Source: CAG-791 sp963658695
GTDB lineage: Bacteria; Bacillota; Clostridia; Lachnospirales; Lachnospiraceae
Direction of reading: 5' to 3'
NCBI GenBank assembly: GCA_963658695.1
Contig: CAVKRN010000006.1
Span: 7,350-71,349 of the forward strand
Length of the DNA: 64,000 nucleotides
This document shows, piece by piece, positions 8,108 to 16,485 of this stretch. Position 1 is the first letter of the stretch, and each line of letters opens with the position of its first letter. Both the position numbers and the translations under genes were made by a program. The notes under the pieces are model-generated. The model searched no databases and was not told where the DNA came from. It was given only the letters and a program-made list of their open reading frames with translations.

Positions 8108-9694
8108 ATGAAAAAGAAATCATTACTCGTCACCTGTGCTCTTGCATCGGCGCTGGTTTTGTCAGCGTGCGCGCAGAGCGCGTCAAACGCAGACACTTCG
8201 TCTGCAGTCTCCTCCACTACTTTGGCAGCATCGGATGAATCGGCTTCTGCAAGCACGGAGCAGGAAACTAAGCCGGCAGAGGGCGGAAGCTTCGTATTCG
8301 GCCTTGCCACGGAAATTGATAATTTTGATCCGTTTACTGCGACCACGGCCGATGCGAAGAGTATTTACTTCAACATCTATGAGGGTCTGGTAAAGGTCCA
8401 GCCGGATGGTACCTTCGCGGGAGCGGTTGCATCGGATTACAGCATCAGCGAGGATGCAGCGACCTATACCTTTACGCTCCGCGATGGTGTGAAATTTCAT
8501 AATGGAGAGGCTGTGACCGCGGAGGATGTATTGTATTCCATTCAGCTTGCCATTGACAGCAAGATCACAGGGTATGAGAACATCGAGTCCTTTGAGGCAG
8601 CCGATGATAAAACCATTGTGATTCATTTGGCACAGGGGAATACGGATTTTCTTGCGCAGGCTTCGCAGGCGATTGTTCCCAAGGATTCGGACAACAATTC
8701 CGAGCTGGCAACTGCGCCCATCGGAACGGGGCCATTTGCGCTGACGGAATATGCAGTACAGGATCACGTGACGTTGACCGCATTTGCGGATTACTGGGGG
8801 ACAAAGCCGCACCTAGATCAGGTGACGGTACGTTTCCTTGCAGACTCCTCGCAGGAGCTCATGAATTTCCAGTCCGGTGCGATTGATGGATATATGGGCG
8901 ATGCCTCGGTGACGCAGCAGCTCAATGCCTCTGACGTGAACGTCTATGTGGGCAATTCCAATGCGGTGCAGGCACTCTATCTGAACAATGCGGCTGAGCC
9001 GTTTGATGATGTACTGGTTCGGCAGGCAATCTGCTATGCCGTGGATCCGCAGGATATCATCGATACGGTGGACTATGGCTACGGTACGGTGCTGGGGACG
9101 GCAATGATTCCGGGATTGTCTGCGTATTATGATGATTCTCTGACGGATGTGTATTCGTATGACACCGAGAAGGCCAAGGACCTGCTCACAGAGGCAGGAT
9201 ATCCGGATGGCTTCACCTTTACGGTGACCGTTCCGTCTGTATATAAGGTCCACGTAGAGTCGGCGCAGGTTCTGGTGAATCAGCTGGCGGAGATCGGCGT
9301 TACCATGAACATCAATCAGGTGGATTGGGCAACCTGGCTGGAGAATACCTACACAAACCGCGATTATGAGGCGACCATCGTTTCTGTAGACGGCGCCATC
9401 GCATCTCCGACTGCCTTTTTGTCAAGATATCGCTCCGACGCATCGAATAACTTTGTGAATTACAGCTCCGAGGCCTTTGACGAGCACTATGCAGCGGCAG
9501 CGGCGGCGGTGGATGAGAGCACGCGGCAGCAGGAGTTCAAAGCGTGCCAACAGGAGCTGACCAATGATGCCGCCAGCGCCTATATTCAGGATGTAGCGAA
9601 TATCATGGTGTACAACAAGAAATTCGACGGCTTCCAAAGCTACCCGCTGTATGCGGTGGATTTCTCGGCCATTTATCAGGTGCAGGCATCGTAA
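8108..9694 (+). CDS. Oligopeptide-type ABC transporter substrate-binding lipoprotein (SBP family 5)
   Basis: A 528-residue lipoprotein with a lipobox LSAC (Cys21) after a short hydrophobic signal peptide, followed by a Ser/Thr/Ala-rich linker. The mature part has the family 5 binding-protein pattern (EIDNFDPFTA, LRDGVKFHNGEAVTAEDV, and a GTGPFAL strand). It captures a peptide or related solute outside the membrane and hands it to the two permeases downstream. The ATG at 8108 is chosen over an in-frame start at 8006 because it has AGGAAGGA seven bases upstream and begins the signal peptide exactly. It is the first gene of a five-gene transporter operon. Substrate (peptide, nickel or other) cannot be distinguished. 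Confidence 0.9.
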   Translation: MKKKSLLVTCALASALVLSACAQSASNADTSSAVSSTTLAASDESASASTEQETKPAEGGSFVFGLATEIDNFDPFTATTADAKSIYFNIYEGLVKVQPDGTFAGAVASDYSISEDAATYTFTLRDGVKFHNGEAVTAEDVLYSIQLAIDSKITGYENIESFEAADDKTIVIHLAQGNTDFLAQASQAIVPKDSDNNSELATAPIGTGPFALTEYAVQDHVTLTAFADYWGTKPHLDQVTVRFLADSSQELMNFQSGAIDGYMGDASVTQQLNASDVNVYVGNSNAVQALYLNNAAEPFDDVLVRQAICYAVDPQDIIDTVDYGYGTVLGTAMIPGLSAYYDDSLTDVYSYDTEKAKDLLTEAGYPDGFTFTVTVPSVYKVHVESAQVLVNQLAEIGVTMNINQVDWATWLENTYTNRDYEATIVSVDGAIASPTAFLSRYRSDASNNFVNYSSEAFDEHYAAAAAAVDESTRQQEFKACQQELTNDAASAYIQDVANIMVYNKKFDGFQSYPLYAVDFSAIYQVQAS

Positions 9695-9728
9695 TCATAG
9701 TCGCGGCAGCTGCCGCAGTGCGAAATGC

Positions 9729-9758
9729 AAGGGAACACGGAATTGTCCGTGTTCCCTT
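9729..9758 (+). terminator. Strong hairpin between the binding protein and permease genes
   Basis: Perfect 13-bp arms (AAGGGAACACGGA at 9729-9741 and its complement at 9746-9758) enclose a 4-base loop. No T-run follows, so it probably protects or partly terminates the abundant binding-protein mRNA rather than ending the operon. That would give more binding protein than permease. Confidence 0.7.
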
Positions 9759-9775
9759 GATTCAATCCTTGGGTT

Positions 9776-10717
9776 ATGCGGTACTTTATAAAAAAGGTTT
9801 TTATCCTACTTGTTACTCTTGTACTAATCTCGCTCCTGTCGTTTTGTGCATTCCACATCATTCCGGGGGATCCTGCACAGCTGATCCTAGGCACGAGTGC
9901 ATCGGAGGAAAAACTGGATGCCCTGCGCGCCCAGTTGGGGACGAATCTTCCTTTATGGCAGCAGTATGTGAACTGGATCAAGGGACTGTTCCATGGAGAT
10001 TTCGGCACATCCATCCGTTATTCCATGCCGGTGAAGGAGCTGATGCGCGGACATATGCAGGTGACGCTGTTTCTGGGAGGAATGGCAATCGCCTTGACCA
10101 TTGTGATCGCCATTCCTCTTGGTGTTTTTATGGCCGGAAGGAAAACGCCGGCTGTTCAGGCCGGCCTGACCGCACTGAATATACTGGGATTGTCGTTTCC
10201 GGAATTTTTCCTGAGCGTGCTTTTGATGTGGATTTTCGGGCTGACGTTGCATCTGTTTACGCCGGGGGCATATATCAGCTACGAGGAGAGTTTGCCGGGA
10301 TTTTTGCAGTATATGGTTTTCCCTGCACTTGCCATTGCCATTCCGCAAACCGCCATTTTGGCCAGATACGTAGAAACGGCGGTGCGGGAAGAGTTGGGGA
10401 AGGATTATGTGCGAACAGCCAGGGGAGAAGGAGCTGCAGAGACCAGAATCTTCTACCGGCATATCCTTCGGAATGCCATTGTCGCCATACTTCCGCTGCT
10501 GGGCATGATGATCGCCAACGTCTTTTCCGGGAGCATCATTGTGGAACAGGTTTTCTCGGTGCCGGGGCTGGGAAGGCTGCTGATTTCCTCCGTGACAGGA
10601 CGAGACTTTCCGCTGACACAGACGCTGGTGGTGTATATTGCGGCGATTATCGTAATCACGAATTTTGCGGTGGATCTTCTGGTGCAGGTGGCAGATCCGA
10701 GAATCCGGCTGTCATGA
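9776..10717 (+). CDS. ABC transporter permease, DppB/OppB type
   Basis: A 313-residue inner-membrane permease. It has an N-terminal membrane segment, the GDPAQLILG motif typical of DppB-like subunits, a periplasm-equivalent loop with GDFGTSIRYS, and five further membrane segments. The EAA loop (DYVRTARGEGAAETRIFYRHILRNA region, about residues 205-230) is where the ATPases dock. It pairs with the DppC-type permease 46 bp downstream. The start at 9776 lies just after the 9729-9758 hairpin and lacks a strong Shine-Dalgarno sequence. Confidence 0.92.
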   Translation: MRYFIKKVFILLVTLVLISLLSFCAFHIIPGDPAQLILGTSASEEKLDALRAQLGTNLPLWQQYVNWIKGLFHGDFGTSIRYSMPVKELMRGHMQVTLFLGGMAIALTIVIAIPLGVFMAGRKTPAVQAGLTALNILGLSFPEFFLSVLLMWIFGLTLHLFTPGAYISYEESLPGFLQYMVFPALAIAIPQTAILARYVETAVREELGKDYVRTARGEGAAETRIFYRHILRNAIVAILPLLGMMIANVFSGSIIVEQVFSVPGLGRLLISSVTGRDFPLTQTLVVYIAAIIVITNFAVDLLVQVADPRIRLS

Positions 10718-10763
10718 TATGGCAGTGACGCGGACTTGCAGGTCATTCGTATGGAGATGACAT

Positions 10764-11564
10764 ATGAAAAACGGGAAATGGGAGCTTCGGACGGGACTGA
10801 TACTGGCCGGTATTATTGTCTTTTTTGCTGTAATGTCCGTTTTCTGGACGCCCTACGGCATCAATGAAATGGATAAAACAGCGCGCCTTGCCCCGCCGTC
10901 CTGGCAACATCTGATGGGAACAGATAACATGGGACGGGATGTGTTCTCCCGTGCCATTGTGGGAGGACGATTTACACTTTTGGTTGCGGTTTGTACCGTT
11001 GCATCCTGCACAGTGATCAGCACGGTGCTGGGACTGCTGTCCGGATACATCGGCGGGGTTACGGATATTGTCATCATGCGCGTGATGGATGCTATCAATT
11101 CCTTCCCGGGGATTTTGATTGCCCTCGTTTTTGTTACGATCATGAGCTATGGCAACTACACGATCATAGCCGCGCTGTGTGTCATGTTCATACCCAGCTT
11201 TACGCGAATTGTCCGGGCGGGGACGCTGCAGTACAAAAACGCGGAGTTCGTAAGGTGCTGCCGGGTCTTCGGCGATTCGGATCTTCGGCTTTTGCTGGTG
11301 CATATTTTTCCGAATGTGATACCGCTTTTGTCATCCACCGTGATCATAGGCTTATCCAACGCGATTCTGGCAGAATCCAGTATGAGCTATCTGGGCCTTG
11401 GCATTCAGCCGCCGACACCGAGCTGGGGACGCATGCTGTACGAGGCACAGAGCATTCTCTTTCAGGCGCCCTGGTGCGCGCTGGCACCGGGATTTTTGAT
11501 TGTTCTTACCATTGCGGCCTTCAACTGCATTGGAACCGGACTGAAAAAGAGGTATCTGGCATGA
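10764..11564 (+). CDS. ABC transporter permease, DppC/OppC type
   Basis: A 266-residue permease with an N-terminal membrane segment, the HLMGTDNMGRDVFSR signature of the DppC branch, five more membrane helices, and an EAA loop around VRCCRVFGDSDLRLLLVHIFPN. It forms the transmembrane channel with the preceding DppB-type protein. Its TGA overlaps the ATG of the next ATPase gene, indicating translational coupling. The C-terminal PSWGRMLYEA segment is also typical of this family. Confidence 0.92.
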   Translation: MKNGKWELRTGLILAGIIVFFAVMSVFWTPYGINEMDKTARLAPPSWQHLMGTDNMGRDVFSRAIVGGRFTLLVAVCTVASCTVISTVLGLLSGYIGGVTDIVIMRVMDAINSFPGILIALVFVTIMSYGNYTIIAALCVMFIPSFTRIVRAGTLQYKNAEFVRCCRVFGDSDLRLLLVHIFPNVIPLLSSTVIIGLSNAILAESSMSYLGLGIQPPTPSWGRMLYEAQSILFQAPWCALAPGFLIVLTIAAFNCIGTGLKKRYLA

Positions 11565-12562
11565 AGGATGCAATCTTACGCGTGCAGAATCTGACGCTGG
11601 TGACAAGAGAAGGGCACAACAGCTATAAAGCAGTAGACGATATTTCCTATGAGGTAAAACGGGGCGAGATTCTGGGCATTGTAGGAGAATCCGGCTGCGG
11701 AAAGACGATTACGAATCTCGCCGTGATGGGCCTGTTGCCGGAATCCTTTTCGGCGTCGCAGGGAAGCATTCGATACGGGGACGTTGAACTGCTTTGTATG
11801 GATGGCCCGGATCGAAGACGCTTGAATGGAAATGAACTGTCCATGATTTATCAGGAGCCCCTTACGAGCCTGAATCCGCTCCTGCGGGTGGGTGCGCAGA
11901 TCGAAGAGGTCCTTCGCATTCACCATCCGGAGCTTTCGAAGAAGGAACGGCGAAGCCGGGTGCTTCAGGCTATGGAGGAGGTGGGACTTCCGGAGCCGGA
12001 AAGGCAGTATAATTCCTATCCGCACCAGATTTCCGGTGGGATGCGGCAAAGGGTCTGCATTGCAATGGCAATCATCTGCCAGCCCAAGCTTATGATTGCT
12101 GATGAACCAACCACAGCGCTGGACGTGACCGTACAGGCGAAGGTTTTGCGGCTGATCAAACACATCAATCGTAAATACGGTGTGACCGTCGTGTTCATCT
12201 CTCATGACCTTGCGGTGGTTCGACAGCTTTGTGACAGGGTGCTGGTGATGTATGCGGGCAAGATTGCGGAAGAGGGACCGGTGGATGAGATTTTGCAGCA
12301 TCCGGCACACGAATATACCAAAGGACTGATGCAGTCCATCCCCCATATGGATGCGAAGGGGGAGAAGCTGCGGACCATTCCGGGGAGGGTCCCGGCTGTG
12401 GAAATGCATCATGATCCCTGTCCCTTTGCGGACAGGTGCGGGAAGGCAACAGAAATCTGCCGCAGGCTGCCGGCGCAAAGGCGCGTCCTTGGGGAGAATC
12501 ACGTTGTATATTGTCACGATGAGAGCATCTGTGAGGAAGAAACGTTATTGTGCACACGCTAG
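11561..12562 (+). CDS. Oligopeptide ABC transporter ATP-binding protein, DppD type
   Basis: A 333-residue ATPase with Walker A GESGCGKT near residue 42, an LSGG-type signature (ISGGMRQRV), Walker B LMIADEPTTALD, and the C-terminal oligopeptide-transporter extension with a Cys-rich CPFADRCGKATEIC patch. The ATG at 11561 overlaps the permease stop, which settles the start. The last residues (LLCTR) and the TAG are encoded by the edge of intergenic repeat family C (12545-12587). The repeat therefore appears to have replaced the original end of the gene without disrupting any known domain. Confidence 0.92.
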   Translation: MKDAILRVQNLTLVTREGHNSYKAVDDISYEVKRGEILGIVGESGCGKTITNLAVMGLLPESFSASQGSIRYGDVELLCMDGPDRRRLNGNELSMIYQEPLTSLNPLLRVGAQIEEVLRIHHPELSKKERRSRVLQAMEEVGLPEPERQYNSYPHQISGGMRQRVCIAMAIICQPKLMIADEPTTALDVTVQAKVLRLIKHINRKYGVTVVFISHDLAVVRQLCDRVLVMYAGKIAEEGPVDEILQHPAHEYTKGLMQSIPHMDAKGEKLRTIPGRVPAVEMHHDPCPFADRCGKATEICRRLPAQRRVLGENHVVYCHDESICEEETLLCTR

Positions 12563-12587
12563 TACATCGTTTGCAAAATAACTAGCC
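12545..12587 (-). repeat. Repeat family C, solo end (supplies dppD-type stop codon)
   Basis: The segment GTGCACACGCTAGTACATCG and the following TTTGCAAAATAACT match, in reverse complement, the right arm of the 166-bp inverted repeat at 25815-25980. Only one arm is present. The TAG stop of the upstream ATPase gene lies inside it. Confidence 0.75.
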
Positions 12588-12700
12588 AAGTGACAGAGTG
12601 ACGGATGGATGTCCTGGTTCAGTGCCTTCCGAGTGAGCCTCGGCGCCTGCGAGCGAGGATGCACAAGATCCGGCACCGATGTATTAGTACGGAGAACGAG
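12588..12700 (+). repeat. Repeat family D, degenerate copy between two ABC ATPase genes
   Basis: This interval contains ATGTCCTGGTTCAGTGCC, then a GAGCCTCGG(C/T)GC(C/T)TGCGAGCG stretch. These align in the same order with parts of the nested hairpin at 18381-18542. It lacks that copy's complete outer arms. Together with the family C end it forms the 141-bp gap inside an otherwise tightly packed operon. Confidence 0.5.
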
Positions 12701-12703
12701 AAA

Positions 12704-13729
12704 ATGGGTGCAGAGAAGGAAAGTATTCTGGAGGTCTCACATGTCTACAGCGGATATGAGGATAGGAATCATATGGTTTCCGGAACGAATAACCGGAAAC
12801 AGGTGCTGCAAGATGTGTCCTTTACGATCTACAAGGATGAGTTCTTTGGACTTGTGGGAGAATCCGGCTGCGGCAAATCCACACTGGGAAATGTAATCCT
12901 GAACCTGCAGCCATTCGAAGGTACGGTGCACATAGCCGGTACGGACATCTCGGCGCTGGGGCGGAAGGAGAGAAGTGCCCGGATACAGGCGGTGTTTCAG
13001 GATCCGATGAGTGCACTGAATCCCAGAAAAACCATTGGCTTTACCATGCGGGAACCGCTGCGTGCGCATCACATCGGTACCGCGGCGCAGCAGGAAGAAG
13101 CAGTGAAGCAGATGCTAAGGCGTGTCGGACTGGATGAGGCCTACGCGGATCGTTATCCAAGAGAGCTTTCCGGAGGACAGAGACAGCGCGTTTGCATCGG
13201 AGCGGCACTGATGCTGCAGCCGGATCTGGTGATTGCGGATGAAGCCGTTTCTGCATTGGACGTTTCGGTGGGAGCGCAGATCCTGAATTTGTTTCAGGAG
13301 ATCGATGAGCAGCGCAATTTTTCGATGTTGTTCATTTCTCACAATATGAATGTTGTATATTATTTGTGTGACCGCATCGCTGTCATGTACCGCGGCCGCA
13401 TTGTAGAGCTGGGGACGGCAGAGGCGGTATATCGTCATCCGGGACATCCGTATACGAAACTCCTTCTGTCCTCGGTGCCGGACTGGAACCGGCATATTGA
13501 AGATGACGGAACGAAGACGCTTCGAGAGGTGGAGACGGAATTTACGCAGTTGGAAGAGGCGCGGGAAGATTCGGCAGGTGCCTGCTGCTTTTACCATCGC
13601 TGTCCAAAGGCCACAGAAGCGTGCCTGGTGGTTCCGGAGACCAGAAATCTGGCGCCTGCAGGAGAAGAGGAACATTGGGTTAGCTGCTGCGCAGCACAGA
13701 CAGGCTGCGAGAAGGAAGGGAACGCATGA
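12704..13729 (+). CDS. Oligopeptide ABC transporter ATP-binding protein, DppF type
   Basis: A 341-residue ATPase with Walker A GESGCGKS, ABC signature LSGGQRQRV, Walker B LVIADEAVSALD, and a C-terminal Cys patch (CCFYHRCPKATEAC). The ATG at 12704 has GGAG nine bases upstream and gives the normal N-terminus (ILEVSHVYSGY). A longer in-frame start at 12605 would translate repeat DNA and is rejected. Residues 20-30 (RNHMVSGTNNRK) are a small family-typical spacer before the first strand. The stop overlaps the coaX start by the ATGA arrangement. Confidence 0.92.
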   Translation: MGAEKESILEVSHVYSGYEDRNHMVSGTNNRKQVLQDVSFTIYKDEFFGLVGESGCGKSTLGNVILNLQPFEGTVHIAGTDISALGRKERSARIQAVFQDPMSALNPRKTIGFTMREPLRAHHIGTAAQQEEAVKQMLRRVGLDEAYADRYPRELSGGQRQRVCIGAALMLQPDLVIADEAVSALDVSVGAQILNLFQEIDEQRNFSMLFISHNMNVVYYLCDRIAVMYRGRIVELGTAEAVYRHPGHPYTKLLLSSVPDWNRHIEDDGTKTLREVETEFTQLEEAREDSAGACCFYHRCPKATEACLVVPETRNLAPAGEEEHWVSCCAAQTGCEKEGNA

Positions 13730-14529
13730 TACTTGCAATTGATATCGGCAATACGCACACCATCATTGGCTGCATCAATGACGGGAATGAAGTGGTGCAG
13801 GCGGCATCGATTTCAACGGATCGGACGGGCACATCCTATGAGTATGCCATGAAGATAAAGGGCACCATGGAGCTGGCGGGAATGGATCCCCACGGCTTTG
13901 AAGGAGCCATTATCTCATCGGTGGTTCCGCAGGTGAACACGGCTTTTTCGGAGGCAGTCAACATCATCACCGGGACGAGCCCGGTCATCGTCGGCGCCGG
14001 AGTGAAAACGGGCCTGAATATCCGTCTCGACGACCCCGGCACCATTGCCGGTGACATGGTGGCAACGGCAGTGGCCGCTAAGGAGGAATATCCGTTGCCG
14101 GCCATCATCATTGACATGGGGACGGCAACGACCATTACCGTCGTGGACAAAAAGGGAGATTATCTTGGCGGCTGCATTATGCCGGGAGCCGGGATCTCTA
14201 TGGAGGCTTTGACAAAGGAAACCTCGCTTCTGCCGAGCATCAATTATTCGGCACCCAAAAAAGTGATTTCCACCAATACCATTGATGCCATGCGGAGCGG
14301 CATTGTATATGGGGCAGCCGGGGCACTCGATGGAGTTCTGGACCGCTACATTGAAGAACTGGGCGGAAGCGTTGGAAGCATTCTGGCAACGGGAGGAATG
14401 GGACGCCTTCTGGCTCCGTACTGCCGTCATGAGATTGTCATTGACAACCGCCTGCTGCTAAAGGGCCTGGGACACATTTATCGCAACAACGAAGCGGCCA
14501 AGAGCAAGAAGCGGGCGACGAAGGAATAG
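13726..14529 (+). CDS. coaX: Type III pantothenate kinase
   Basis: A 267-residue ASKHA-fold kinase that phosphorylates pantothenate, the first step of coenzyme A synthesis. The N-terminal phosphate loop AIDIGNTHT, the IIDMGTATT motif near residue 128, and the GGCIMPG motif are typical of CoaX. Length is normal. Its start overlaps the stop of the preceding ABC ATPase gene by four bases, so it is translated from the transporter mRNA. Type III kinases lack feedback inhibition by CoA in characterised members. Confidence 0.95.
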   Translation: MILAIDIGNTHTIIGCINDGNEVVQAASISTDRTGTSYEYAMKIKGTMELAGMDPHGFEGAIISSVVPQVNTAFSEAVNIITGTSPVIVGAGVKTGLNIRLDDPGTIAGDMVATAVAAKEEYPLPAIIIDMGTATTITVVDKKGDYLGGCIMPGAGISMEALTKETSLLPSINYSAPKKVISTNTIDAMRSGIVYGAAGALDGVLDRYIEELGGSVGSILATGGMGRLLAPYCRHEIVIDNRLLLKGLGHIYRNNEAAKSKKRATKE

Positions 14530-14615
14530 AGCGCAGAGAATAACCGCATGTGGAAATGCCGCATGACAGCGGTTCTGTGAATGGGACCAAAGATGCAAAG
14601 GAAGGGAGAAATGCA

Positions 14616-15428
14616 ATGGGGAAACGGATTGCAGTGGTAACCGGGGCATCCAGCGGGCTGGGAGCGGAATTTATCCGACAGCTGGAAGACGCCTGCAAGG
14701 GAGAACATGCTCTGTTTGAACAATGCCCGGAAGAATTGTGGGTCATTGCCAGAAGGGAAGATCGGCTGAACGCACTGGCGAAGCTGACCACAATACCGCT
14801 GCGTGTTCTGCCCATGGATTTAACACAGAAAGACAGCATAGATGCTGTTGCGGAACTTCTGGAGCAGGAAGAGCCGGATGTTTTGATGCTGATCAATGCG
14901 GCCGGATTCGGCAGGATCGGACGCACAATGGATCAGACACGGGAAGAACTGGACGGAATGATTGATCTGAATTGCCGCGCAGCCGTGGATATGACACAGC
15001 TGGTGCTTCCCTACATGAAGAAGAACGGCAGGATCCTGGAGATATGCTCCACGGCAGCGTTTCAGCCCATCACAAGACTGAATGTGTATGCGGCCACAAA
15101 AGCGTTTCTGTATCACTACAGCAGGGCGCTTCGCGTAGAGCTCCTCCCGCTTGGCATTTATGTCACTGCCGTATGTCCCTATTGGGTGAAGGATACCGAA
15201 TTCATTGCGTTGGCGGATGAGAGAAACGATGAGAGTGATCCGGAAATAGCCAATTACCTTTTTGCCTCTAAAAAAGAAGATGTCGTGCGACATGCGCTGA
15301 CGGATGCCGCCCTGCGAATGCCGGTATCTACGCCGGGACCGGTCAGCACACTGCACCGCTTTATCCGCAAGCTGTTTCCGATTGATCTGTTATTACTTGC
15401 CTGGGAGGCAGTGCGAAGGATGAGATAG
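14616..15428 (+). CDS. Short-chain dehydrogenase/reductase (SDR)
   Basis: A 270-residue classical SDR with the dinucleotide motif TGASSGLG near residue 9, the NAAGFG structural motif, and the catalytic Tyr-Lys pair in YAATK, preceded by the STAAFQP serine region. The ATG at 14616 has GGAAGGGAG ten bases upstream and gives the expected start two to five residues before the first strand; an upstream in-frame ATG at 14550 is rejected. It most resembles the DltE/YqjQ-like cytoplasmic oxidoreductases. Substrate is unknown. It is probably the last gene of the transporter-coaX transcript. Confidence 0.88.
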   Translation: MGKRIAVVTGASSGLGAEFIRQLEDACKGEHALFEQCPEELWVIARREDRLNALAKLTTIPLRVLPMDLTQKDSIDAVAELLEQEEPDVLMLINAAGFGRIGRTMDQTREELDGMIDLNCRAAVDMTQLVLPYMKKNGRILEICSTAAFQPITRLNVYAATKAFLYHYSRALRVELLPLGIYVTAVCPYWVKDTEFIALADERNDESDPEIANYLFASKKEDVVRHALTDAALRMPVSTPGPVSTLHRFIRKLFPIDLLLLAWEAVRRMR

Positions 15429-15434
15429 AGAACA

Positions 15435-15481
15435 CCGCATGAGCAAACGACAGCTGCGCAGCAGCGGCTTTGCGAATGCGG
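15435..15481 (+). repeat. Repeat family A, copy 2: hairpin with tandem GA internal loop
   Basis: Arms CCGCAT/ATGCGG (15435-15440, 15476-15481) and GCAAA/TTTGC (15443-15447, 15469-15473) are separated on both sides by GA, giving a symmetric tandem G-A internal loop. The apical part contains AGCTGCGCAGCAGCGG. The same architecture recurs at 49242-49280. Confidence 0.65.
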
Positions 15482-15520
15482 CTTGGAAGCATGAAGAGAA
15501 TGGCATCCATTCTGCCCAAT

Positions 15521-15559
15521 CAAAAAGGACTGGCCGCGTAGACGACCGGTCCTTTTTCT
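15521..15559. terminator. Bidirectional terminator between SDR and mrp-like genes
   Basis: AAAAAGGACTGGCCG (15522-15536) pairs with CGACCGGTCCTTTTT (15543-15557), leaving A-rich and T-rich flanks on both strands. It sits between convergent genes, so it can end transcription from both sides. Confidence 0.85.
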
Positions 15560-15620
15560 CACAAATCGCTATCCGAATTTCAATGCAATACGAACCTTCT
15601 GCATGCAGGTAAATTCGTAA

Positions 15621-16457
15621 CTACTCCAGTGCCGGAAGAACCTCGGAGAGCTTCTCCAGAGCAGTGGTTTCATAGAATTCAATGGCGCCGGTATCCATGG
15701 CGTGGGCCAGGTTGGGATCGATGGGAAGGGAATCGACCAGCACTGTTCCCTCGCCGGCAGCGACCTCCTCAGCGTGACTTTCGCCGAACATGTATACCTT
15801 CTCGCCGCAGTGCGGACAGGGAACATAGCTCATATTTTCCACGATTCCCAGAATCGGAACCTTCATATCGCGGGCCATATGAACAGCCTTCTTTACGATC
15901 ATGGAAACCAGATCCTGCGGAGTGGTCACAATCAGAATGCCGTCCAAGGGAAGTGACTGGAAGACCGTAAGCGGTACATCGCCGGTTCCGGGCGGCATAT
16001 CCACGAACATGTAATCAACATCGCCCCATTTGACGTCGGTCCAGAACTGCTTCACTACGCCTGCAACGATGGGGCCTCTCCAGATGACGGGCTGCTCCTC
16101 GTTTTCCATGAGAAGATTCATGGACATGATCTTGATGCCGGTGGAGGTTTCGGCGGGAATCAATGTACCGCCCTCGCCGTCGGGATGCACACCTTCCACG
16201 GAGATATCTTCGCTGGATACACCGAACATGCGCGGGATGCTGGGACCGGTAATATCACAGTCCATAACGGCAGTCCGATATCCGTGGCGAAGCGACCACA
16301 ATGCACAAAGACCGGTGACGGAGGACTTGCCGACACCACCCTTTCCGCTGACAACGCCAATCATTTTCTTAACATGGCTGCCGGGATTGGCATCCACCTT
16401 GAAATTCGCAACCGGCATCGGAATCTTTCCGTCGGCGGTTTTCTTTTCTTCTGACAT
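15621..16457 (-). CDS. Mrp/NBP35-family Fe-S cluster carrier ATPase
   Basis: A 278-residue P-loop ATPase of the Mrp/ApbC/NBP35 group. It has the deviant Walker A GKGGVGKSS, the CDITGPSIPRMFG switch, MPPGTGDVPL, and near the C-terminus a CPHC pair that would hold a bridging [4Fe-4S] cluster between two subunits. Such proteins load Fe-S clusters onto apo-enzymes. It follows exonuclease III by 28 bp and is the last gene of the minus-strand group, ending at the 15521-15559 terminator. The ATG at 16457 has a good GGGAG upstream. Confidence 0.92.
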   Translation of the reverse strand: MSEEKKTADGKIPMPVANFKVDANPGSHVKKMIGVVSGKGGVGKSSVTGLCALWSLRHGYRTAVMDCDITGPSIPRMFGVSSEDISVEGVHPDGEGGTLIPAETSTGIKIMSMNLLMENEEQPVIWRGPIVAGVVKQFWTDVKWGDVDYMFVDMPPGTGDVPLTVFQSLPLDGILIVTTPQDLVSMIVKKAVHMARDMKVPILGIVENMSYVPCPHCGEKVYMFGESHAEEVAAGEGTVLVDSLPIDPNLAHAMDTGAIEFYETTALEKLSEVLPALE

Positions 16458-16485
16458 AATAATCTCCCTCTATAACAGCGATGTG

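Noticed and set aside
12605..12703. Longer N-terminus of the DppF-type ATPase
   Set aside because: The extension would be translated from repeat DNA and lacks a ribosome site; 12704 gives the normal family start.
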